Positions 51,951-59,050 of a stretch of 64,000 nt of DNA are shown here, in pieces. Position 1 is the first letter of the stretch, and the number at the start of each line of letters is the position of its first letter. Location of the stretch: contig JACVCD010000018.1 in assembly GCA_016742275.1 (NCBI GenBank), positions 1 to 64,000 of the forward strand, in the 5' to 3' direction. Source of the stretch: Gemmatimonadaceae bacterium. Its GTDB lineage: Bacteria; Gemmatimonadota; Gemmatimonadetes; Gemmatimonadales; Gemmatimonadaceae. The notes under the pieces are model-generated. The model saw only the letters and a program-made list of their open reading frames with translations, did no database searches and was not told where the DNA came from. Position numbers and translations under genes: made by a program.

Positions 51951-53432
51951 ATGACGACACGACGCCAATTCGTGACCGCACTGGGATCCGCCGCCGTAAC
52001 CGCTGCGGTGTGGCCGAATCGCAAACTGCTCGCGAATTCCGTTCGCAACGTGTCCCCCAGTCTGCCGTTCACGCCAATTCCCACGCCAATGCCTACGCTG
52101 CTGGAGCAGCAGCAGGTCTTTGTCGATTTGCGGTTTGGCATGCTGTCGTATTTCAACATGTCAACGTTTCAGGACCGGGAGTGGGCCGATCCATCCGCTG
52201 TCGCCACCACCTTTGCCCCCAAGCATCTCGATGTCGCGCAGTGGGCCACAGTGGCCAAGTCTGCCAACATGACCTGGGGATGCCTCACCGTGAAGCATCA
52301 CGATGGTTTTTGTCTGTGGCCCACAGCGACCGACAGCATGAGCGTGCGCCAGGCGGGAGTGCCTGATGTCGTGCGCAGCTATGTCGACGAGTTCCGTGCA
52401 CAGGGCCTCAAGGTCGGCTTTCAGTTTTCCATGCTCGACCAGCGACAACACATCGAGCGATACTCGCTGACTCCCGGAAAGATTGAACTGATCAAGGAGC
52501 AGCTGCGTGAGTTGCTCACGAACTACGGTGATGTAGCGGTGTTGGTGTTTGAAGGATGGAACGTGCCGTGGGCCCGACTCTCCTATGACGGTCTGCCATT
52601 TCAGGAGATCTATCAGCATATCAAGACGTTGCAGCCCAACTGTCTCGTCTGTGAACTGAATGGCATTCGCTATCCGGGATACGGGCTCCATTACACCGAC
52701 CTCAAGCCGTTCAAGGCAAACTCAGGACAGGTGTATCCCGTAGTCAGCGGGACACCGGGGTGTGCCCTGATGAACCTCAACCATCAGCGATGGTTCTGGC
52801 AACAGCGTGATCTCAACACCGATCCGGTTGCGGTGAAGACGGTGGTTGATCAATGGCTCACGCCATTCAATGATCGTCGCTACACAGTCCTTCTCAATGT
52901 GCCACCAAATCGTGATGGGAAACTTTCATCCAACTACGTGCGACGCCTTGCTGAAATCGGTTCCGTATGGAAGCATCCCGGACCGGCGGCGCGACTGCTT
53001 CCACATCCCGTTGTCACGACACTGAGCTTGCTGCGCGGAAAGACCATCCGCGCAAGTCCAACCGTCGATGCGTATGGGCCAGACCTGCTCAACGATGGAG
53101 ATGATCAGCTGCTGTGGGTCGCTATGTTCAATCAACAGCCTGGGTGGGCCGAGGTTGATCTTGGAGAAACACGATCCTTCAACATGGTCTCCTTCGCTGA
53201 AGGTGTTGGACGGAGAGCCGACTATCCCGTATCACGCGTGAAAAACTTCGCGTTCAAACGATGGGATGGTTCAAACTGGGTGACGTTTGCGTCGGGCACT
53301 ACAGTGAAGGCGGGCACTATTCTTCGCGTGCCGCGCGTTTCCGCTCAGCGTATTCGATTTGAGGTCGACACGGGAGGCGTTTCCGGGTGGATCTCGGAGA
53401 TCAGCGTGTACGACGAACCGGATGAGCTGTGA
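51951..53432 (+). CDS. GH29 (alpha-L-fucosidase)-like protein with altered nucleophile
   Basis: The 493-residue product has a Tat-type start (TTRRQFVTALGSA). The GH29 barrel is clear: KHHDGFCLWP (about 115-124), ELLTNYGDVAVLVFEGW (about 187-203) and LLNVPPNRDG (about 315-324). In known fucosidases the catalytic nucleophile is the Asp of WFDG; here it is Glu201 (VFEG). The C-terminal 110 residues form a discoidin-like domain. The enzyme may act on another sugar or be inactive. It faces a big sensor kinase on the other strand. Start at 51951 puts the Arg-Arg motif at the N terminus. Confidence 0.85.
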   Translation: MTTRRQFVTALGSAAVTAAVWPNRKLLANSVRNVSPSLPFTPIPTPMPTLLEQQQVFVDLRFGMLSYFNMSTFQDREWADPSAVATTFAPKHLDVAQWATVAKSANMTWGCLTVKHHDGFCLWPTATDSMSVRQAGVPDVVRSYVDEFRAQGLKVGFQFSMLDQRQHIERYSLTPGKIELIKEQLRELLTNYGDVAVLVFEGWNVPWARLSYDGLPFQEIYQHIKTLQPNCLVCELNGIRYPGYGLHYTDLKPFKANSGQVYPVVSGTPGCALMNLNHQRWFWQQRDLNTDPVAVKTVVDQWLTPFNDRRYTVLLNVPPNRDGKLSSNYVRRLAEIGSVWKHPGPAARLLPHPVVTTLSLLRGKTIRASPTVDAYGPDLLNDGDDQLLWVAMFNQQPGWAEVDLGETRSFNMVSFAEGVGRRADYPVSRVKNFAFKRWDGSNWVTFASGTTVKAGTILRVPRVSAQRIRFEVDTGGVSGWISEISVYDEPDEL

Positions 53433-53823
53433 CATGGCGCGACTGGAGCGTCATGTCCAGCAATGCGGCGAGTGATACGCCCACCGCATAGCACACCAGA
53501 TCACTCCACAAGAAGCCATAGCCCAGTGCCAGCGCACCGATTCGCGTCGCTCGCACTGCGTCGATCCAGAGCGCGTGGTACAGCTGGCTTACTTCCACAG
53601 CGCACGACACGGCCAACGCCACGATCGCGATCAGGCGCGTCGTCGCAGTTCTCCGCCACAAGGAAACAATCCAGAACACCATTGCCGCCCAAAGCGTGTC
53701 GCCGCCGTATTCTGCCACGATGGCCGGGAATGCCGTTGGAAATCGCCTGGTGGCCAAACCAACCGCGATCGTACCAAGCAGCAAGATGGTATAGAGAGCA
53801 GCAGATCTTCGCGGATGCGTCAT
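53401..53823 (-). CDS. DUF2809-family membrane protein
   Basis: The 140-residue product has four hydrophobic segments: about 10-28, 38-60, 63-82 and 98-125. Family-like features are FPAIVAEYGGDTLWAAMVFW, AVEVSQLYHALWIDAVRATRIGALALGYGFLWSDLVCYAVG. This matches DUF2809, whose role is unknown. Its tail overlaps the fucosidase-like gene on the opposite strand by 32 bases. ATG at 53823 is used because the extension beyond has no membrane pattern. Confidence 0.85.
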   Translation of the reverse strand: MTHPRRSAALYTILLLGTIAVGLATRRFPTAFPAIVAEYGGDTLWAAMVFWIVSLWRRTATTRLIAIVALAVSCAVEVSQLYHALWIDAVRATRIGALALGYGFLWSDLVCYAVGVSLAALLDMTLQSRHVTAHPVRRTR

Positions 53824-53850
53824 ATCGACTGACAATGTACTGCCGAATGC

Positions 53851-53882
53851 AAAACGCCCCTCCGAATCTTCGGTGGGGCGTT
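53851..53882 (-). terminator. Rho-independent terminator of the cytochrome b562 gene
   Basis: On the minus strand AACGCCCC and GGGGCGTT form a stem with inner CGAA/TTCG pairing, followed by TTTT in the sense direction. It sits 22 bases downstream of the stop at 53905 and ends the b562 transcript before the DUF2809 gene. Confidence 0.8.
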
Positions 53883-53904
53883 GTAGCATGCAGTAACCAG
53901 GAAG

Positions 53905-54366
53905 TTACTTGGCCGGCGGTGGCGGTGGGCGACGGATACGGAATTCCGCATGCGAGGCGCGCTGCAGTCCGCGCATCTCTTCCACGATCGCCGCAGCCTC
54001 GGCGTTCTTGCCGGCGTGAATCGCCATATGCACTTTGCCCGCCGCATCGATCAGCTTCTGAATGCCAGCCTTGTAGTCGGCCATGAACTTTTCCTGCTCA
54101 GCAGCCGGAACCTGCGCCTTCTTCTCCGGCTCCAGCGCCAACGCTTCCTTGGCGTTGGTCTCGATGGTTGAGAGCAGTTCCATCGTGCTGGCGTTCTTGG
54201 TCGAATCCGTGATCTGCTGACCGATCGTCCGGAACGCCACGTTGATCGCCGTCATCTTCTTGCCGAGCGGAGTCTTGTCCTCCGTTTGCTGCGCGCGAAG
54301 CGAACTGGTCGTCAGTGCGAGCGCCAGTACGGAAAGTGTGCCGAGGTGCCGGAAACGCAGGGACAT
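53905..54366 (-). CDS. Periplasmic cytochrome b562-like protein
   Basis: The 153-residue product has a signal peptide (about 1-26) and a four-helix bundle resembling soluble cytochrome b562. The ligand pair is conserved in position: Met38 in TPLGKKMTAI near the first helix and His139 in LQRASHAEFR in the last helix. A proline-rich tail (PPPPPAK) follows. Electron carrier or heme-binding role is likely but unproven; the neighbouring genes give no partner. ATG at 54366 begins the signal peptide. Confidence 0.8.
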   Translation of the reverse strand: MSLRFRHLGTLSVLALALTTSSLRAQQTEDKTPLGKKMTAINVAFRTIGQQITDSTKNASTMELLSTIETNAKEALALEPEKKAQVPAAEQEKFMADYKAGIQKLIDAAGKVHMAIHAGKNAEAAAIVEEMRGLQRASHAEFRIRRPPPPPAK

Positions 54367-54646
54367 GGCGGGTGGGAATAAACGGTGATCGGGGCACGTC
54401 GGCGGTCGCCTCTTTGCGACGCCACGTGAAACTCCGCGTACGATGATCCTACCTACGGATGCTACTTCAGGTTCGCTGGGACGGAAGATCAATATGACAA
54501 CAATTCATCCACAATGAGCCCGTTCCAGGATCGTTTGGGGGGATTCTGAGAGTCATGTCACATGCATGCAATCCATCTCGTCATTCCATCATGAGGCACA
54601 CTTTGAGATACACTTACACCATGACCCAATCCTGGGAGCTTGTGAG

Positions 54647-55405
54647 GTGAAAATCGCTGTTGCCGGAGGAACCGGTACTGTAGGTCGGCATGTCGTAGCC
54701 GCCGCCGAGCATCGGGGACACGTGGTTTCCGTCCTTTCGAGACCGCGCGGAGTCGACGTTTCAACCGGTCAGGGACTGAAGGAGGCGCTCACTGGCATTG
54801 ATGTCGTCATCGACGTGACGAACACCATGACACTCTTCGCATCTACGGCTCGGCGTTTCTTCGAAACGTCCACCCGGCACTTGCTGGAGGCCGAGCGTAA
54901 CGCCGGCGTACGGCATCATGTAGCCCTGTCCATCGTGGGAATCGATGGTATGGATGCTTCGTACTACGCGGGGAAACTGGCACAGGAACGCGCGATCGCG
55001 GACGGCAGCGTCCCCTACACCATTGCCCGGGCGGCGCAGTTCCACGAGTTCGCCGGGCAAATGCTCGCTGACGCAAAAGGGCCGATCGCCATCATTCCCA
55101 GAATGCTCATGCGCCCGGTCGCAGCGCGTGACGTGGGCGCACACCTGGTTCACGTGGCCGAAGGCTCACCTTCAATACGCGCGATGGATCTGGTTGGCCC
55201 ACGCGATGAAGTGCTCGCTGATCTCGCGCGTCGTCAGCTGACCCACGAAGGAAGGCGACAACGTGTATTCGAGCTTCGCCTTCCCGGCGCATATGGACGC
55301 GGGCTCGCGTCTGGAAAGTTGCGCGGGAGCGGTGAATTCAGGCAGGCATCCATGACCTTCGACGAATGGCTGACAGCGGACGACCACCGACCGCTTCGTC
55401 GCTAG
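54647..55405 (+). CDS. NmrA/SDR-like NAD(P)-binding protein
   Basis: The 252-residue product has KIAVAGGTGTVGRHVVAAAEHRGHVVSVLSRPRG (Rossmann GxxGxxG at about 8-14), VVIDVTNTMT, HVALSIVGIDGMDASYYAGKLAQE and IARAAQFHEFAGQML, which is typical of atypical SDRs (NmrA/YwnB) that act as redox sensors or reductases. It lacks YxxxK in the classical position but has YYAGK. GTG at 54647 is chosen, with GGGAG about 12 bases upstream; no ATG lies nearer. Confidence 0.85.
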   Translation: MKIAVAGGTGTVGRHVVAAAEHRGHVVSVLSRPRGVDVSTGQGLKEALTGIDVVIDVTNTMTLFASTARRFFETSTRHLLEAERNAGVRHHVALSIVGIDGMDASYYAGKLAQERAIADGSVPYTIARAAQFHEFAGQMLADAKGPIAIIPRMLMRPVAARDVGAHLVHVAEGSPSIRAMDLVGPRDEVLADLARRQLTHEGRRQRVFELRLPGAYGRGLASGKLRGSGEFRQASMTFDEWLTADDHRPLRR

Positions 55406-55423
55406 CACGCTATGCGTGCCCTG

Positions 55424-55870
55424 TCATCGCACCATAATCGTACGTGTGAGTTCAACACTGGAGTTTGGCGTGCTCCCTCCAGCTAAAGACTGCTCTCCAA
55501 TCACACGTATCGTTGCTATGCCTGCGGTGGGTATCTGCACAGAAACTGCGTGCTCGAGGTAGGCCAAGTCTGCGGTACACACTTGCGATTTGAATCGCTC
55601 ATTGAACGGTCGAATCTCGATGACGTTCGCTGATGTTCGGACATCTGCCCGCACAGTCTTCCTGGTGCAACCACCACCGAATGTCCGTACACGAACCGTG
55701 AATGGTGTATCACGCGCCACGGTGTCTGGTACAGTGATCCGCGCCGTATCCCGGACAAAAATGATAATCGCGGGCTCCACGAACGTATCGGGGTTCAAAG
55801 CATCGGCGCACGCAGAAGCTGTTACGGCCACAACGAGCGCCAGCAGTGAAGAAAAACGCCGCGAGATCAC
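55424..55870 (-). CDS. Secreted lipoprotein, beta-rich
   Basis: The 148-residue product has a signal starting [20 protein letters not shown] with a lipobox near residue 21. The body looks like an Ig-like fold: [54 protein letters not shown]. Two cysteines remain (GGGCT and KSQVCT). No family is recognised. GTG at 55870 overlaps the stop of the YbjQ gene (GTGA), so it is second in a coupled pair. Confidence 0.7.
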   Translation of the reverse strand: MISRRFSSLLALVVAVTASACADALNPDTFVEPAIIIFVRDTARITVPDTVARDTPFTVRVRTFGGGCTRKTVRADVRTSANVIEIRPFNERFKSQVCTADLAYLEHAVSVQIPTAGIATIRVIGEQSLAGGSTPNSSVELTRTIMVR

Positions 55871-56232
55871 TCGATCTCTTGAACCCGCACCGCTGTCCCG
55901 TAGCACAACACCTCCGTCACTCCGCTCATGATTTCGGTTGCGTCGTAGCGAATGCCAATCACCGCATCGGCGTTCGCCATTTCCGCCTGCACAAGCATGG
56001 TGTCGAACGCCTGCTGGCGAGTGCGTTCGGCAAGTGATGTGAACAGCGAAATATTTCCGCCGAAGATCGTCTGAACACCGGCCCCAATGGTCCCGACAAG
56101 AGAGCGCGAACGGACCACCACACCACGTACCACGCCAAGCGACGCCACGATCCTGTATCCCGGCAACTCGAAAGCCGTGGTGGTCATGTGGTAGGGAAAG
56201 TCGGCAGCCTGGGAGTGGACGATGTCGTTCAT
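55867..56232 (-). CDS. YbjQ/UPF0145-family protein
   Basis: The 121-residue product contains [84 protein letters not shown], the YbjQ pattern with a C-terminal GTAVRV. These proteins form pentamers of unknown role. The start could be 56232 (MNDIV) or 56187 (MTTTAF, which fits the family N terminus better). It is coupled to the lipoprotein gene downstream. Confidence 0.8.
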   Translation of the reverse strand: MNDIVHSQAADFPYHMTTTAFELPGYRIVASLGVVRGVVVRSRSLVGTIGAGVQTIFGGNISLFTSLAERTRQQAFDTMLVQAEMANADAVIGIRYDATEIMSGVTEVLCYGTAVRVQEIE

Positions 56233-56282
56233 GGAGTCTCGAGAAAGAGCGTGCGCCTCATGTCGGAACGGTAGCACTAGCT

Positions 56283-56696
56283 CTACCGCTCCGGCTGCAG
56301 CGTGTTCTGACAGCCAACGATCGTACCCGCGACCTGCCCCTTGTATTCACGCGCCATGACCGGCATCGGCGTAAAGTCAGCAGTGTCCCGTTTGAAAACA
56401 GGCATCGGGCACGCGGCAGGAAGTGGCGGCTGGACCACAGCGGGCTTCACAAATGTCGTATCACTGGGAAACAGCGCCTTGAGCCGCAACTGGCGCGAGT
56501 CTGCGAGCTGACGCCCGTTGCCGACGAGAGTCATCTCATCCAATGACCGTGCGTAGCGGTCGAGCGACAACGGTTGCACACCGAAGAGGTCCGCATTGGT
56601 ACGCACGTCGTTCGAGCGCGTCTCGGCACCCTGAGCCCGTACGGCTGATGCACCAATGACCGAAACGGCAATGAGGACGAATGAGTTGAAACGCAC
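56283..56696 (-). CDS. Small secreted hypothetical protein
   Basis: The 137-residue product has a signal ([21 protein letters not shown]) and a body with [49 protein letters not shown] and a proline-rich [11 protein letters not shown]. Two cysteines (CPMP and VGCQNT) may form a disulfide. No family is recognised. GTG at 56696 has AGGAG six bases upstream, which fixes the start; the longer frame to 56843 lacks coding character. Confidence 0.65.
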   Translation of the reverse strand: MRFNSFVLIAVSVIGASAVRAQGAETRSNDVRTNADLFGVQPLSLDRYARSLDEMTLVGNGRQLADSRQLRLKALFPSDTTFVKPAVVQPPLPAACPMPVFKRDTADFTPMPVMAREYKGQVAGTIVGCQNTLQPER

Positions 56697-56885
56697 GAAA
56701 TCTCCTGCGAACGGTCTGCCTGATTCCAACACCACTGGGCGGAAGATGCGGCCCGGGGACCTATCGAGCCAGCCATTTGTCCGACCGAATTTCTTTCTCA
56801 ATGGTTTCCAGGGACGAAGCGGCAGGCCTAGTCGCGCAAGCATGCCTACGTCGGATCTCCCGCCTACGGATTAAAAGTCCGCTGC

Positions 56886-57164
56886 TCATTCCGTGAGCAA
56901 CGGGATCATCTGCCCACCTACCACGAGCAAGACGGATAGCAATACACAATACTCCACTCCACGGCTTGTGGACCCAGGCGATGTACCTCGGGCGTGGCGA
57001 GTTGCCACAGCCACGAGCAGAGCCATGAGGCTGATGAGTGCGATCAGATCGCGCCAGCGCGGCGCACTACCGGTGACATACCAACCCACCAAGTGGGCGA
57101 CGAGTGCCAGGATCAGCAGCACAAGCGCAACACGGCCGGGAGTCTTCAGTTGAGGCAATGCCAT
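56886..57164 (-). CDS. Small membrane protein
   Basis: The 92-residue product has three hydrophobic segments: about 11-28, 36-54 and 70-87, and a basic loop between the second and third. No family is recognised. It is separated from the neighbours by promoter-like gaps and looks like a single-gene unit. The frame and composition match the surrounding genes. Confidence 0.6.
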   Translation of the reverse strand: MALPQLKTPGRVALVLLILALVAHLVGWYVTGSAPRWRDLIALISLMALLVAVATRHARGTSPGSTSRGVEYCVLLSVLLVVGGQMIPLLTE

Positions 57165-57274
57165 ACGCAGATAAGGGAGCAGAACAGTGGAGAATGACCC
57201 ACCAATGACGGGGTTTACTGAACTTCTGCGTAATGCGGAGTGCCCGCTACCCCGTCCCTCCCACTCCGCCTGTC

Positions 57275-57811
57275 ATGACCCTCCGATCCGCCTTCACCAG
57301 CGCCGCTGTGCTCGCCGCGCTGATCTTCACTCGGCCCGCCGACGCGCAGGGCTTCACCACCGGCGCCATCTACGCCGGCCCCCGCATCTGGACCGGCAAT
57401 CTCAATGGAGCCACCGCCATCGGTGTCCAGGCCGAAAAGGGACTTACCGCTCCAGGCAAATACGGTCAGGGCATCATTTCCGCCGGTCTTGGCGTCGACT
57501 GGTATTCCTGGGACTTCGCCTATCCCGGCGGCAAATACGAATACTCCGTCGTACCCATCCAGGCGTTCTCCAACTACCACTTTGTCGTGAAGTCCCAGCC
57601 CAAGCTCGATCCCTATGCTGGACTCGCCCTCGTCTATTCGGTAGTGAACGCCACCGTTACCGGTATCGGATCAACAAGTGCCAACGCCAGTGGCACCGAC
57701 ATCGCCGGACAGGTTGGCGCGCGCTGGTTCTTCAGCGAGAAGTTTGCAGCGCAGGCACAGGCCGGCTTCGGCTACGGCACACTCTCCGTGGGGGCCACGT
57801 GGAAATTCTGA
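57275..57811 (+). CDS. Outer-membrane beta-barrel-like protein
   Basis: The 178-residue product has a signal (1-25, cleavage ADAQ). The mature part alternates small and aromatic residues in eight or so short strands (YAGPRIWTG, GIISAGLGVDWYSWDFAY, DPYAGLALVYSVVNATVTG, VGARWFFSEKFAAQAQAGFGYGTLSVGATWKF) and ends with a terminal phenylalanine, as in outer-membrane barrels. Its stop overlaps the next gene's start by 13 bases, suggesting coupling. ATG at 57275 starts the signal. Confidence 0.8.
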   Translation: MTLRSAFTSAAVLAALIFTRPADAQGFTTGAIYAGPRIWTGNLNGATAIGVQAEKGLTAPGKYGQGIISAGLGVDWYSWDFAYPGGKYEYSVVPIQAFSNYHFVVKSQPKLDPYAGLALVYSVVNATVTGIGSTSANASGTDIAGQVGARWFFSEKFAAQAQAGFGYGTLSVGATWKF

Positions 57812-58398
57812 AGCGCCGCACGCGCGGCACCCTGGGTATCGGCTCACTACTCGTCACCGCACTTCTCGCCGCCTGCGGTGGGAACGACAGTGGTCCGACT
57901 GGCCCGAGTGGCAACTGTGCGCCAACACCACCCACCGGCACGATGACGGCGCAAGTCAACGGCGCCGCGTTCACCGCCAATTTCAGCACGCAGGCCACCA
58001 TCCAGAACAGCACGGCGATGGGACCCAACATCGTGCAGATCTCCGGTGTGGGTTGTGTTGACGGAACAGCTACCCGCGTTCAGCAGATTCTCATCACGCT
58101 GGGACGCCTCACCCCGATCACCGTCGGTACGTATCGCCTCGATCCCGCAGCACAGGCACAACCAGCCGGTTCGGGCTATTCAGGCATTGGCCAGTTCGTG
58201 TCAGCGCCGAATCTCTGGTACTCCAATCGCAGCGATGAAACGGGACCGGGCGTCGGATCCATCACGTTCACGACGATCACCGCCAATCGTCTCGCTGGCA
58301 CGTTCTCACTCGTACTCGTATCGACACCGGGCAACACGTCAGGCAATACGGGTCGTGTTACAGTCGCTAACGGGGCGTTCGACATTCCCACCCCGTGA
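57799..58398 (+). CDS. Lipoprotein, beta-sandwich
   Basis: The 199-residue product has a signal (LKRRTRGTLGIGSLLVTALLAACGG, lipobox near 24). The mature part has TGTMTAQVNGAAFTANFSTQATIQN, later TPITVGTYRLDPAAQAQP, SITFTTITANRLAGTFSLVL and a C-terminal VTVANGAFDIP. The pattern resembles DUF6252-type lipoproteins that carry an Ig-like sandwich. GTG at 57799 overlaps the barrel gene; it is chosen because it creates the signal and the overlap, but an ATG is missing. Confidence 0.7.
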   Translation: MEILKRRTRGTLGIGSLLVTALLAACGGNDSGPTGPSGNCAPTPPTGTMTAQVNGAAFTANFSTQATIQNSTAMGPNIVQISGVGCVDGTATRVQQILITLGRLTPITVGTYRLDPAAQAQPAGSGYSGIGQFVSAPNLWYSNRSDETGPGVGSITFTTITANRLAGTFSLVLVSTPGNTSGNTGRVTVANGAFDIPTP

Positions 58399-58502
58399 AC
58401 GTTTCTCCGAATCTTCTCTTTCACATGCACTCGGCTCGCATCTGGGCCTGATGTGACGCATGTTGACGGGAACGCAGTGCTGCCCCGGCTCTCGCTCCCG
58501 CC

Positions 58503-59048
58503 ATGCACGACTCGTCCATCGGCACCGACGCACCGGATCGCACGGAGCTCGATCACCTGTTCAGTGTCACGTACGAAGAACTGCGGCGCCTCGCTTCGGC
58601 GGTGCGTCGCAGTGACCCGGGTGCGTCCATCTCTCCCACCGCGCTCGTGAACGAGGCGTGGCTCAAGCTCGCCCGCACGCCCGATGTGGCGCACACATCG
58701 CCATTGCACTTTAGGCGCATTGCTGCGCGCGCCATGCGACAGGTGCTCATCGAAGCGGCCAGACGGCGCATTGCGGGCAAACGCGATAGTTCAGCGTGGC
58801 ATATTACGTTCGATGCCGAAGCGGCCAATGCGGCTGTCGATGCCGACGAATTGCTCGCGCTCGATTCGGCCATGCAGCGCCTGGCCGCACTTTCACCGAG
58901 GCAAGCCCAACTCGTGGAAGCGCGATTCTTCGGAGGACTCAGTGTTCCCGACACAGCGCAGGCCCTCGGCATCAGTGAATCCACCGTGCTGCGCGACTGG
59001 CGCCTTGCACGTGCGTGGCTGGCACGCGAACTCGCCATGAGCCGTTGA
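58503..59048 (+). CDS. ECF sigma factor of the TIGR02999 type
   Basis: The 181-residue product shows DHLFSVTYEELRRLASAVRRSDPGASISPTALVNEAWLKLAR (region 2 variant) and LSPRQAQLVEARFFGGLSVPDTAQALGISESTVLRDWRLARAWLARELA (region 4). This subgroup is expanded in Planctomycetes, Acidobacteria and Gemmatimonadota and often sits beside Ser/Thr kinases. It is 2 bases before the kinase gene, so the pair is one operon. Confidence 0.9.
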   Translation: MHDSSIGTDAPDRTELDHLFSVTYEELRRLASAVRRSDPGASISPTALVNEAWLKLARTPDVAHTSPLHFRRIAARAMRQVLIEAARRRIAGKRDSSAWHITFDAEAANAAVDADELLALDSAMQRLAALSPRQAQLVEARFFGGLSVPDTAQALGISESTVLRDWRLARAWLARELAMSR

Positions 59049-59050
59049 CG

